NCBI GenBank assembly: GCA_964460935.1
Contig: CAYWSM010000077.1
Span: 1-9,723 of the forward strand
Source: DATMXP01 sp964460935
Lineage (GTDB): Bacteria > Acidobacteriota > Terriglobia > Terriglobales > Acidobacteriaceae
DNA length: 9,723 bases
Reading direction: 5' to 3'
Both the position numbers and the translations under genes were made by a program. A model generated the notes under the pieces. The model ran no database searches and was not told the DNA's origin. It was given only the letters and a program-made list of their open reading frames with translations. Shown here in pieces: positions 1 through 6,315 of this stretch; the stretch's first letter is position 1; every line of letters begins with the position of its first letter.

Positions 1-1737
1 TCCACCTCGGGCCAGCGCGGAGGCATTGCCGCGCTCTTCGTTCGTGGCGGCGAGTCGCGCTACAACAAGATCATCATCGATGGCGTGCCGGTGGATGAAA
101 TCGGAGGCCAATACGATTTCGGCACCACATCGCCGGTGGGCGCCGACCGCATCGAGTTCATGCGCGGCGCGCAGAGCACGCTCTACGGCTCCGACGCGAT
201 GACCAGCGTGGTGCAGATGTTCAGCGCCGAAGGCTCCACGCGCACGCCCGAACTTCGCTTTGGCGCCGACGGAGGCACCTTTTCTACCGCGCACGGCTAC
301 GGCTCGCTCGCCGGATCTCGCGGACGCTTCGACTACAACCTGTTCGGCGATCAGTTCAATACCTCGGGGCAAGGCCCGAACGACGACTACTCCAATTCCT
401 CGGAAGGCGCGAACCTCGGCGTGGCCCTCACGTCAAAGGCCATGCTGCGCTTCCGCGTCCGCCACGAGAACTCGCGCGTCGGCGTGCAGAACGAATGGGT
501 GTTCGGCGGAGTTCCGCAGTTGCCGCCCGACCTCGACAGCTATGCCCGCGCCAATAACTTCCTTTCTTCGCTCGACCTGACCATCTCACCCAGCGCCCAC
601 TGGCGTCATCGCTTCAGCGGATACGAATACAACCATCGGCGTTACAACGCTGACAATGTTGCCGACCGCACCTGCGATGTTCCGTTCTTCCTCGATTGTC
701 CGTTCTTTCAGAACGATCACCAGAACCGCGCAGGATTCAGCTACCAGGGCGAATGGTCGCCGCTCGCGTGGGCGCGCACAACCTTCGGCTACGACTTCGA
801 AGACGAAAACGGAATCGTGGACGAAAACTTCAGTGGCGCGGCTGCGCAGATCCACGGACTCCGCCGCAATCACGCCGGATACGTCGAGCAGATCGTGACC
901 TGGAAACGCCTCTCGGCCACTGCCGGCGTGCGAGCGCTTCACAACGAAAGCTTCGGCAACAAAGCTGTTCCACGCATCGCACTGTCATTTCTGGCGCTGA
1001 AAGGAAACAGCGTCTTCAGCGGCACGCATCTGCGCTTCAGCTACGCCGAAGGTTTCAAGGAGCCGACTTTTGAAGAGAGCTTCGGCGTTGGTGCGTTCGG
1101 CATCCTGCCCAATCCCGGTCTCCAGCCGGAAGAGAACCGCTCGTTCGAAGCCGGATTCGATCAGTCATTTTTCGGGGGCCGCTACTCGCTCACCGCGACC
1201 TACTTCAACAGCCTCTTCCACAATCTCGTAACGTTTCAGTCTCAAACTCCGCTCACCAGCCAGTACATCAATCTGAATGAATCGATGGCGCATGGGGCTG
1301 AGATCGGCTTCCACACTCGCCTGCGCGACACGCTTCGCCTCGACGCTTCCTACACCTACGACTCCACCCAGATCCTCGATGCACCGCTTGCATCCGATCC
1401 GACAGCTCTTCCCGGCCGGCCACTCCTTCGCCGCCCGAAACATGCTGGATCACTGCTGCTGAACTATTCCGGACGCCGCTGGGGAGGATTCCTTGGCGGC
1501 AGCTTCGTTGGCCGCCGCGCCGACTCCGACTTCCTCTTCGGCGCCGTGCCTCCGGTTGACCACACCGCCGGATACGCCCTGGTCAACCTCGGCGCCTGGT
1601 ACGCCGTGAACTCCCACGTCACCGCCTACGCCAACGTCGACAACGCCTTAAATCGCCGCTACGAAGAAGTCGCCGGCTACCCGGCGCTGAAAGCCAACTT
1701 CCGCGCCGGCATGCGCTTCCGCTTCGGCGGCGAGTAG
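1..1737 (+). CDS. TonB-dependent outer-membrane receptor, BtuB-like (5' end missing)
   Basis: Gated outer-membrane channel that imports a scarce ligand (cobalamin, siderophore or similar) using TonB energy. The reading frame is open from base 1, so the gene starts outside the window; the GTG at 85 is internal. The first residues (LFVRGGESRYNKIIIDGVPV, bases 34-93) are the classic end of the plug domain, followed by RIEFMRGAQSTLYGSDAM. The rest is a 22-strand-type barrel with alternating aromatic strands and receptor hallmarks: GFKEPTFEESFG, NPGLQPEENRSFEAGFD, and GRPLLRRPKHAG near the C-terminus. It ends in RAGMRFRFGGE, an amphipathic last strand carrying three extra residues after the final aromatic. 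Two close cysteines (bases 670-699, TCDVPFFLDC) could form a disulfide in an extracellular loop. The plug wording is closest to the BtuB/cobalamin-type group (COG4206), but the ligand cannot be told. Signal peptide and TonB box lie upstream of the window. Confidence 0.93.
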   Translation, partial: STSGQRGGIAALFVRGGESRYNKIIIDGVPVDEIGGQYDFGTTSPVGADRIEFMRGAQSTLYGSDAMTSVVQMFSAEGSTRTPELRFGADGGTFSTAHGYGSLAGSRGRFDYNLFGDQFNTSGQGPNDDYSNSSEGANLGVALTSKAMLRFRVRHENSRVGVQNEWVFGGVPQLPPDLDSYARANNFLSSLDLTISPSAHWRHRFSGYEYNHRRYNADNVADRTCDVPFFLDCPFFQNDHQNRAGFSYQGEWSPLAWARTTFGYDFEDENGIVDENFSGAAAQIHGLRRNHAGYVEQIVTWKRLSATAGVRALHNESFGNKAVPRIALSFLALKGNSVFSGTHLRFSYAEGFKEPTFEESFGVGAFGILPNPGLQPEENRSFEAGFDQSFFGGRYSLTATYFNSLFHNLVTFQSQTPLTSQYINLNESMAHGAEIGFHTRLRDTLRLDASYTYDSTQILDAPLASDPTALPGRPLLRRPKHAGSLLLNYSGRRWGGFLGGSFVGRRADSDFLFGAVPPVDHTAGYALVNLGAWYAVNSHVTAYANVDNALNRRYEEVAGYPALKANFRAGMRFRFGGE

Positions 1738-1763
1738 CCAAAATAGAGAAAAAGAAGAGAAGA

Positions 1764-1790
1764 GATGGACGCCGGTCGCCCCCGACCGGC
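1764..1790. repeat. Palindromic repeat, copy 1
   Basis: GATGGA, two variable bases, then CCGGTCG, CCCC, CGACCGG and C. The same arrangement occurs at 2089-2116 with one extra C in the loop. Identity includes the six bases outside the stem, so the two are copies of one element and not chance hairpins. The 3' half of this copy coincides with the probable terminator. Confidence 0.6.
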
Positions 1791-1795
1791 GTTTT
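1769..1795 (+). terminator. GC-rich hairpin terminator after the receptor gene
   Basis: A perfect 10-bp stem (ACGCCGGTCG at 1769-1778 pairing with CGACCGGCGT at 1783-1792) closes a CCCC loop and is followed by TTT at 1793-1795, 31 bases after the receptor stop. The stem is strong but the T run is short. The same palindrome core recurs at 2089-2116, so it may be a dispersed repeat acting as a terminator. Confidence 0.5.
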
Positions 1796-2070
1796 GTCAA
1801 TAGCCGTAGTCCGTCAAAATCGAACCTAACCAACTGATTACAAAGAAAATATAAACTTCTGCGATTTGGCAGGCATTCCCTCCGAAAGAGCCATACTCAC
1901 AATTGGGAGATAGAGGCAAAAGTACTGAACCCTGCTTGAGTATCAAAACAGCTAACACATTGAAATTGTTGAACTTAATCATAACCTGCTATATGTCAGC
2001 GGTTTGCAGAGGTCACGGTCTGTAAGTATTTGATTCTATTGAACTGGAGCCGGAATTTTGAATCTCCCCA
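1796..2070. other. AT-richer intergenic stretch, no gene recognised
   Basis: This stretch is visibly richer in A and T than the coding DNA on either side. The only open frame of note is on the minus strand (1797-1982, 61 codons). It has no convincing ribosome binding site and no recognisable protein, and I do not call it. A weak promoter-like pair is listed separately. No tRNA cloverleaf, transposase remnant or riboswitch was seen. Confidence 0.5.
1966..1995 (+). promoter_or_regulatory. Weak candidate promoter for the PLD-EEP operon
   Basis: TTGTTG at 1966-1971 and TATATG at 1990-1995 are separated by 18 bp in the AT-richer gap and point at the operon. Transcription would begin near 2002 and leave a leader of about 155 bases that contains palindromic repeat copy 2. 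The match to the sigma-70 consensus is modest, and AT-rich DNA gives such pairs by chance. Confidence 0.22.
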
Positions 2071-2090
2071 AAGCAAGTGAAAGCAAGTGA
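2071..2090. repeat. 10-bp perfect tandem duplication
   Basis: AAGCAAGTGA occurs twice with no spacer (2071-2080 and 2081-2090). The second copy runs into the GATGGA of the palindromic repeat. It may be slippage, or a trace of the event that placed the palindrome. Confidence 0.6.
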
Positions 2091-2116
2091 TGGAGACCGG
2101 TCGCCCCCCGACCGGC
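2089..2116. repeat. Palindromic repeat, copy 2
   Basis: Second copy of the GATGGA-CCGGTCG-loop-CGACCGGC element. Its 7-bp stem (2097-2103 with 2109-2115) encloses CCCCC. No T run follows, so it is unlikely to act as an intrinsic terminator. It sits 41 bases before the ATG of the PLD gene and directly after a 10-bp tandem duplication. Confidence 0.6.
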
Positions 2117-2156
2117 ACTACTAATTCTCCTCGCATCTCAACCTTTGCACATAAGC

Positions 2157-3464
2157 ATGACCGTCCCTTTGCTCGCGGAATATACCGTCTCAACCACCTT
2201 TGTCGTCCTCGCATGCCTGGCCATGGTGATGCAGGCGATCTACCTCCTGGCTGCGCTATTTGGTAGTGGCCCGAAATACAGCATCAACGTCGATGGTCCG
2301 GAGTCTGTCAGTTCCAAAGAGTTTCTCTGGAGCCTGGAGGCGATCACCGACGCCAAGCTGAATTACTGCAACAAGATTGAAGTCTTCACCAACGGCAACC
2401 AGTTCTACGAAGCGGAGCTGCGGGCGATCGCCGCCGCCAGAAAGAACATCAACCTCGAGGCGTACATTTTCCAACGCGGCGAAATTGCGCAACGCTTCGT
2501 CGATGCTCTTGCGGAACGCGCTCGCGCCGGAGTGAAGATCAAGCTCACGCTTGACGCTCTCGGCTCCGCCACCACAACCGACTCTTATCTCGAACCGCTG
2601 CTCGATGCCGGCGGCAAGGTCGGCTGGTATCACGACGGGCGCTGGTACAACATCCCGAGATACAACAACCGCACGCACCGTGAGTTGCTGATTATCGATG
2701 GAGTCGTCGGATTCATCGGTGGCGCCGGCATCGCCGATCACTGGTATAAGGACAAGAACGAGAAGAAACGCCGCTGGCGCGACACGGTCGTTCGCGTGGA
2801 AGGCGATGTTGTACCCAACCTGCAAGCGACCTTTGCCGAGAATTGGCTCGAAGCAAGCGGCGAGTTGATCATCGGCCCCGACTACTTCCCGATCATCATG
2901 CGTGAAGAAGGGCAGACGGCGATGATCGTCAACAGCAGCCCGTCGGCCGGCGGTTCCACCCGCGCCCGCATTCTGATGCAGGCGCTCATCGCCGGGGCGA
3001 GAAAGTCGATCCAGATCACCACACCGTATTTCCTGCCCGACCAGAGCATGCAGGAAGAGATCATTCGCGCCCGCCAGCGCGGAGTACAGGTCGAGATCGT
3101 GACTCCCGGCAAGCACAGCGATCACCTTCTGACGCGCAGTTCCAGCCAGCACGCTTACGGCAAGCTGCTCAAAGCCGGAGCGCGCGTCTTTGAATACAAA
3201 CCCGCGATGATCCACGCCAAGATCCTTATTGTGGACGGCGTGTGGAGCGTGGTCGGCTCGACGAACTTCGACAACCGCTCGTTTGGCCTCAATGACGAGG
3301 TGAACATGGCTGTCCTCGACGAGCGGGTAGCGGCGCGGCTGGCGGAAGACTTTGCGCGCGATATTGCGAGTTCAAAGGAAATCACCTACGAAGCCTGGGC
3401 GCATCGGCCGCTGCTGCAGCGTGCGCCGGAACTTCTCGGCTGGGTACTTGAGCGCCAGCAGTGA
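2157..3464 (+). CDS. Cardiolipin synthase-like phospholipase D family protein, membrane-anchored
   Basis: Probable phosphatidyltransferase that makes cardiolipin from phosphatidylglycerol and a second lipid at the inner membrane. The ATG at 2157 gives 435 residues. A TTG at 2145 would add four, and neither has a clear ribosome binding site. Residues 12-36 form one hydrophobic segment, so the protein is probably anchored with its catalytic part beyond it. Two PLD halves follow. The second motif is canonical, H353-A-K355-ILIV-D360, followed by GSTNFDNRSF. The first is H174-R-E176-LLII-D181, with glutamate where the HKD lysine is expected; its context (GFIGGAGIADHWY) is otherwise normal. Length suits the ClsB/ClsA class. 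It overlaps the next gene by 4 bp. In E. coli clsB (ybhO) also neighbours an EEP-family gene (ybhP), which supports a lipid role. A non-lipid PLD hydrolase is less likely. Confidence 0.87.
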   Translation: MTVPLLAEYTVSTTFVVLACLAMVMQAIYLLAALFGSGPKYSINVDGPESVSSKEFLWSLEAITDAKLNYCNKIEVFTNGNQFYEAELRAIAAARKNINLEAYIFQRGEIAQRFVDALAERARAGVKIKLTLDALGSATTTDSYLEPLLDAGGKVGWYHDGRWYNIPRYNNRTHRELLIIDGVVGFIGGAGIADHWYKDKNEKKRRWRDTVVRVEGDVVPNLQATFAENWLEASGELIIGPDYFPIIMREEGQTAMIVNSSPSAGGSTRARILMQALIAGARKSIQITTPYFLPDQSMQEEIIRARQRGVQVEIVTPGKHSDHLLTRSSSQHAYGKLLKAGARVFEYKPAMIHAKILIVDGVWSVVGSTNFDNRSFGLNDEVNMAVLDERVAARLAEDFARDIASSKEITYEAWAHRPLLQRAPELLGWVLERQQ

Positions 3465-4243
3465 CAAACGACGATTTGAAAATCGAAGCAGTTAACATTC
3501 GCGTCGTCACCTACAACATTCATAAGTGCCGGGGTATCGACCGCCGCATCGATCCCGGGCGGATTGCCGAGGTCCTTGGTGATTGTGACGCTGACGTTAT
3601 CGCCCTCCAGGAGGTCATCGCCGATACCACCGGCGAACCGGAACGGAACCAGGCACAGTTCATCGCTGCCAAGCTCGGGAAATATCAGGTCTGTTTCGGT
3701 GAGGCGCGGCTTCATGGTGGAGCGCCCTACGGGAACGCGATCCTGAGCCGTGTGCCAGTGGTAAGTTCGCAAACCTATGACCTGACACGCCACGGCCGCG
3801 AACGGCGCGGCTGCTTGCGCGTCGATGTCGAGTGCGGTGGAGAGTTGCTGCACGTCTTCAACGTGCATCTTGGAACGTCATTCTTCGAACGCCGCCATCA
3901 GGGCCGCAAGCTGATTTCGACGGACGTTCTCGGCTCAAAGGAACTGAACTGGCCGACGATCGTCGTCGGCGACTTCAATGAGTGGACACACGGTCTGGCA
4001 ACGCGCTTGATGAAGAAACAGTACGGCAGCGTCGAAGCACGGCTTCACTTGCAGCGGCGCAGAACGTATCCCGGTGTGCTGCCGGTGTTTCACCTCGACC
4101 ACTTCTATTTCGATAAGAAATTGGAGATTGTAAATGCAGAGTTAGTGAAGACCAGGCTATCGCTGGTGGCGTCGGACCACTTGCCGATTGTGGCGGAGTT
4201 CAAGATGGCCAACCACCAAGGGCACGAAGGTCACAAAGAATGA
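3461..4243 (+). CDS. Endonuclease/exonuclease/phosphatase (EEP) family protein
   Basis: Metal-dependent phosphodiesterase or phosphatase of the DNase I-like fold, 260 residues. The GTG start at 3461 overlaps the PLD stop (GTGA, 4 bp), so the two are translationally coupled. Family landmarks lie in order: VVTYNIHKCRG (N19), ALQEV (E51), YGNAILSR (90-97), NVHLG (H136), VVGDFNEW (D171, N173) and ASDHLPIVAEF (D239, H240). All catalytic positions are present. There is no signal peptide, so it is probably cytoplasmic. The substrate is unknown; the pairing with a cardiolipin synthase-like gene suggests a lipid head-group or membrane-linked phosphodiester, as proposed by analogy to E. coli ybhP-ybhO. 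Residues 251-260 (NHQGHEGHKE) follow the natural end of the fold and are encoded by one arm of an inverted repeat. Confidence 0.88.
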   Translation: MTNDDLKIEAVNIRVVTYNIHKCRGIDRRIDPGRIAEVLGDCDADVIALQEVIADTTGEPERNQAQFIAAKLGKYQVCFGEARLHGGAPYGNAILSRVPVVSSQTYDLTRHGRERRGCLRVDVECGGELLHVFNVHLGTSFFERRHQGRKLISTDVLGSKELNWPTIVVGDFNEWTHGLATRLMKKQYGSVEARLHLQRRRTYPGVLPVFHLDHFYFDKKLEIVNAELVKTRLSLVASDHLPIVAEFKMANHQGHEGHKE

Positions 4244-4293
4244 TAGAAAACAATTCCATTTAAACTTCGTGGCTCTTGGTGTCCTTGGTAGTT
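4211..4293. repeat. Imperfect inverted repeat between convergent genes, possible bidirectional terminator
   Basis: The left arm (4211-4238, beginning AACCACCAAGGGCACGAAGG) and the right arm (4265-4293, ending TGTCCTTGGTAGTT) are imperfect reverse complements, about 25 bases apart. The left arm is the last coding segment of the EEP gene, and the right arm touches the stop codon of der. The CACCAAGG-type wording resembles a dispersed repeat I know from many acidobacterial and planctomycete-like genomes. It could fold in transcripts from both sides and end them, although no long T run is present. Confidence 0.55.
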
Positions 4294-5755
4294 AATCTTT
4301 CTTCCGCCTTGGTCGCACCTTGATCCAGATCGGCGTGCCCTCGAAGCCGAACGCCTTGCGAATCTGGTTCTCCAGGAAGCGTTCGTACGCGAAGTGAAGC
4401 TTCACATCTTTGTCGGTGAACAGTACGAACGTCGGCGGCGCGACGTTGGTCTGCGTCATGTACATGATCCGCACTCGCTTGGAGATCGGCACCGACGCGC
4501 GCTCGAAATCCACGTGCTCGATGAAGCGGTTCATCTCGCCGGTCGAGATGCGCTTGCGACGTTCGATGGCTACGCGCTCAATGGTCTCGAAGATCTTGTC
4601 GATCTTCTGCCCTTTGATCGCCGAGGTAAAGATCACCGGCGCGTAGCTGAGAAACTTCAAGCTGTCGCGCACGATCTGCTCGTAACCAGCTTGATCGGCA
4701 CGCTTCATTACGTCGCGCATCTTCGACCGCTGCTTACGCTCCAGGCGCTCCGCTTCCGGCGTGCCGGCTTCTTCTCGCATCTTGTGCGCCTGCGCGACGA
4801 CCATGTCCCATTTGTTGACGACGATGATGACTGATCGCCCGCTTTCGTGGGCGTAGCCGGCGATGTTGGCGTCGAGCGCCGTCACGCCTTCGGAAGCATC
4901 GATGACGAGGATCGACACGTCAGCGGCTTCCATGTGCTTACGTGCCATGACGACCGAAAGCTTCTCGGCCATCAAGTCGGTCTTGCCCTTGCGACGAATT
5001 CCGGCGGTATCAATGAATCGGAACTTCTGGCCATCGCGCTCGACGACTTCGTCCACGGCATCGCGCGTGGTTCCCGGGATTGGAGACACGATCGAGCGTG
5101 ACGTTCCCGTAAGCTGATTGAGCAGCGTCGATTTGCCCACGTTCGGGCGGCCGATGATGGCGACCTTGGTCTCATGTGGCACAGCCATTCCTGGCTGTGC
5201 CGGTTCCTCATCTTCCGAAACTTCGGGCAGGTCGTCGGCCTCAGTCTCGGCTGCTTCGGTTTCCGGCATCACCTTCAGCACTTCTTCCAGCAGCTCGGCG
5301 ACACCGTTGCCGTGTTCGGCGGAGATCGAAACCAGGTTCTTGATGCCGAGGCGCCGGAAGTTCTCGGCGGCGGCTTCGAGCTCGACGTTGTCAACTTTGT
5401 TGACCGCGAGATAGAGCGGCTTGCCCATCTTCAACAGCAGCCGCGACAGCTCCATGTCGGGCGCGGCGAGTTCGGTGCGCGAATCGACGACCATCACGAT
5501 CGCGTCGGCCTCTTCGAGCGCCACTTTGGCCTGACGGAAGATCTCAGACGGAATCAGCTCTTTGTCTTCCGGGATGATTCCGCCGGTATCGACCACGCGC
5601 ATGCGGCGGCCGTTCCACTCGGTGGCGCCGTAGATGCGGTCACGGGTGATGCCGGGCTCGTCGCCGACGATGGCGCGGCGCCGTCCAACGAGGCGGTTGA
5701 ACAGCGTGGACTTGCCGACATTGGGCCGGCCGACAATGGCGAGAGTGGGAAGCAC
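4292..5755 (-). CDS. der: Ribosome-associated GTPase Der (EngA)
   Basis: Essential GTPase with two tandem G domains that helps mature the 50S ribosomal subunit. 487 residues, GTG start. G domain 1: G1 GRPNVGKS (9-16), PGITRD, DTGG (56-59), NKVD (119-122), SAEHGNG (145-151). G domain 2: GRPNVGKST (202-210), PGTTRD (227-232), DTAG (249-252), NKWD (314-317), TSAIKG (377-382). A KH-like C-terminal domain follows, ending in basic WIKVRPRRKKD. Two oddities are visible. The acidic linker between the G domains (about 165-196) includes AQPGMAVPH, encoded by a perfect 10-bp palindrome. G domain 2 also has some 35 extra charged residues between NKWD and the G5 loop (about 321-360), longer than in E. coli Der. 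No clear ribosome binding site precedes the GTG. It converges on the EEP gene and diverges from the PIN module. Confidence 0.97.
   Translation of the reverse strand: MLPTLAIVGRPNVGKSTLFNRLVGRRRAIVGDEPGITRDRIYGATEWNGRRMRVVDTGGIIPEDKELIPSEIFRQAKVALEEADAIVMVVDSRTELAAPDMELSRLLLKMGKPLYLAVNKVDNVELEAAAENFRRLGIKNLVSISAEHGNGVAELLEEVLKVMPETEAAETEADDLPEVSEDEEPAQPGMAVPHETKVAIIGRPNVGKSTLLNQLTGTSRSIVSPIPGTTRDAVDEVVERDGQKFRFIDTAGIRRKGKTDLMAEKLSVVMARKHMEAADVSILVIDASEGVTALDANIAGYAHESGRSVIIVVNKWDMVVAQAHKMREEAGTPEAERLERKQRSKMRDVMKRADQAGYEQIVRDSLKFLSYAPVIFTSAIKGQKIDKIFETIERVAIERRKRISTGEMNRFIEHVDFERASVPISKRVRIMYMTQTNVAPPTFVLFTDKDVKLHFAYERFLENQIRKAFGFEGTPIWIKVRPRRKKD
5178..5201. repeat. Perfect palindrome inside der (interdomain linker)
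   Basis: GGCACAGCCA (5178-5187), a TTCC loop, and TGGCTGTGCC (5192-5201) form a perfect 10-bp stem. On the der strand it is read in frame as A-Q-P-G-M-A-V-P (with H from the next codon), around residues 186-194, in the flexible linker between the two G domains. It looks like a dispersed palindromic element, not ordinary protein-coding sequence. Confidence 0.7.
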
Positions 5756-5761
5756 GTGTTT

Positions 5762-5791
5762 ATTGTACTAGGTTGTAGTTGACAAGTACAA
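5762..5791 (-). promoter_or_regulatory. Weak candidate der promoter
   Basis: On the minus strand TTGTAC (5791-5786) and TACAAT (5767-5762) stand 18 bp apart. The -10 is good (5 of 6 consensus bases) and the -35 is poor. Transcription would start at about 5755, on the GTG of der, giving a leaderless message. That fits the absence of a ribosome binding site. The two boxes coincide with two of the three AGTACAA/TTGTACT half-sites. Confidence 0.3.
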
Positions 5792-5816
5792 TACTTTGAT
5801 CTAATTTTGTACTTGT
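5763..5816. promoter_or_regulatory. Inverted-repeat operator with a third half-site
   Basis: ACAAGTACAA (5782-5791) and TTGTACTTGT (5807-5816) are perfect 10-bp inverted repeats separated by 15 bp. A third partial copy, TTGTACT, lies at 5763-5769. The heptamer starts (5763, 5785, 5807) are 22 bp apart, about two helical turns, so proteins bound there would sit on one face of the DNA. The arrangement fits autorepression by the adjacent antitoxin-like protein and could also touch the der promoter. Confidence 0.6.
5779..5807 (+). promoter_or_regulatory. Promoter of the PIN toxin-antitoxin module
   Basis: A perfect -35 box TTGACA (5779-5784) and a 17-bp spacer lead to TAATTT (5802-5807), which keeps the critical first, second and last bases of the -10. 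Transcription would begin near 5814, just ahead of a strong ribosome binding site GGAGG (5818-5822) that fixes the ATG at 5827. The inverted repeat at 5782-5816 overlaps both boxes, so a bound regulator would block RNA polymerase. Confidence 0.6.
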
Positions 5817-5826
5817 TGGAGGTGCC

Positions 5827-6315
5827 ATGAACATTCGGGTCGCTGACGAAGCGTGGATCGCGACTGCATTGCTTCACAAGGAAAATCCGAGTGCGGAGGA
5901 TTTTGGCCTGGATGAGATTCTTGAGCGCGCCGTGAAGGAGTTTCACGATAGGAGACCAGGTGTGCGTCAGCATATTGTGAGTCACGCTGTCGCTTCAAAA
6001 CCTCCCGATCCAGCGCAAGTCCGGATGCTACACAGTAGTGGCCGTGGGAGACGCCGCCTGTTCCGTCCTGGTGATCCAGCTCATCCGGAACGCTTAGGAA
6101 AGATGTATCCCGAAAAGCGCAACATACCGGAGAAATACCACGCATTGGTCGATTGGTATCTCAAGGAGTACACACAGGAAGAGAAGAAGACACAAGGTTC
6201 TACGGACCCCAAGGTGTGGCTCCAATTCGTTGGGTTTATATCGGCTTATGATCTGCGCAAGATGGCAGACGCAATAGAATCCGGCACTGAACAGGTTGAT
6301 CCCAATGAGTGGTAG
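5827..6315 (+). CDS. Uncharacterised winged-helix-like protein, probable antitoxin of the PIN module
   Basis: 162 residues, with a strong GGAGG ribosome binding site before ATG 5827. I recognise a conserved-looking family but no assigned function. Residues 1-85 (DEAWIATALLHKENP, FGLDEILERAV, RPGVRQHIVSHAVASKPP, RRLFRPGD) alternate helices with a final basic strand pair, as expected of a winged-helix DNA-binding domain. Residues 90-117 are proline- and tyrosine-rich (KYHALVDWYLKEY). A charged linker (117-128) follows, then a C-terminal helix ending in IESGTEQVDPNEW, an acidic aromatic tail like the toxin-binding tails of antitoxins. It overlaps the PIN gene by 11 bp in another frame and sits behind an inverted-repeat promoter, so I infer a two-part antitoxin: a DNA-binding head and a toxin-neutralising tail. 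It is much larger than usual VapB (about 70-90 residues). Base composition is less GC-rich than its neighbours, suggesting acquisition. Confidence 0.7.
   Translation: MNIRVADEAWIATALLHKENPSAEDFGLDEILERAVKEFHDRRPGVRQHIVSHAVASKPPDPAQVRMLHSSGRGRRRLFRPGDPAHPERLGKMYPEKRNIPEKYHALVDWYLKEYTQEEKKTQGSTDPKVWLQFVGFISAYDLRKMADAIESGTEQVDPNEW

Noticed and set aside
586..942. 118-codon minus-strand frame inside the TonB receptor gene
   Set aside because: The plus-strand barrel sequence is continuous and typical across this region; the antisense frame shows no family features.
1797..1982. 61-codon minus-strand frame in the AT-richer gap, with hydrophobic stretches
   Set aside because: No ribosome binding site or homology that I can recognise; it runs from AT-rich DNA into the terminator hairpin, so hydrophobicity is probably a by-product of composition.
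2097..2115. Second CCGGTCG hairpin considered as a terminator
   Set aside because: No T run follows in either direction, and it lies between a gap and the start of the PLD gene; it fits better as a repeat copy.
2256..3215. 319-codon open frame on the minus strand opposite the PLD gene
   Set aside because: It is antisense to a well-supported gene with both PLD halves, and its translation has no recognisable domain. GC-rich codon use produces such long shadows.
4211..4293. Possible CRISPR-like or tandem array from the CACCAAGG wording
   Set aside because: There is one inverted pair only, with no regular spacers or further units, and no cas genes nearby.
5174..5782. 202-codon open frame on the plus strand opposite der
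   Set aside because: It is the reverse of the Der G1 domain, with no independent start signal or domain.
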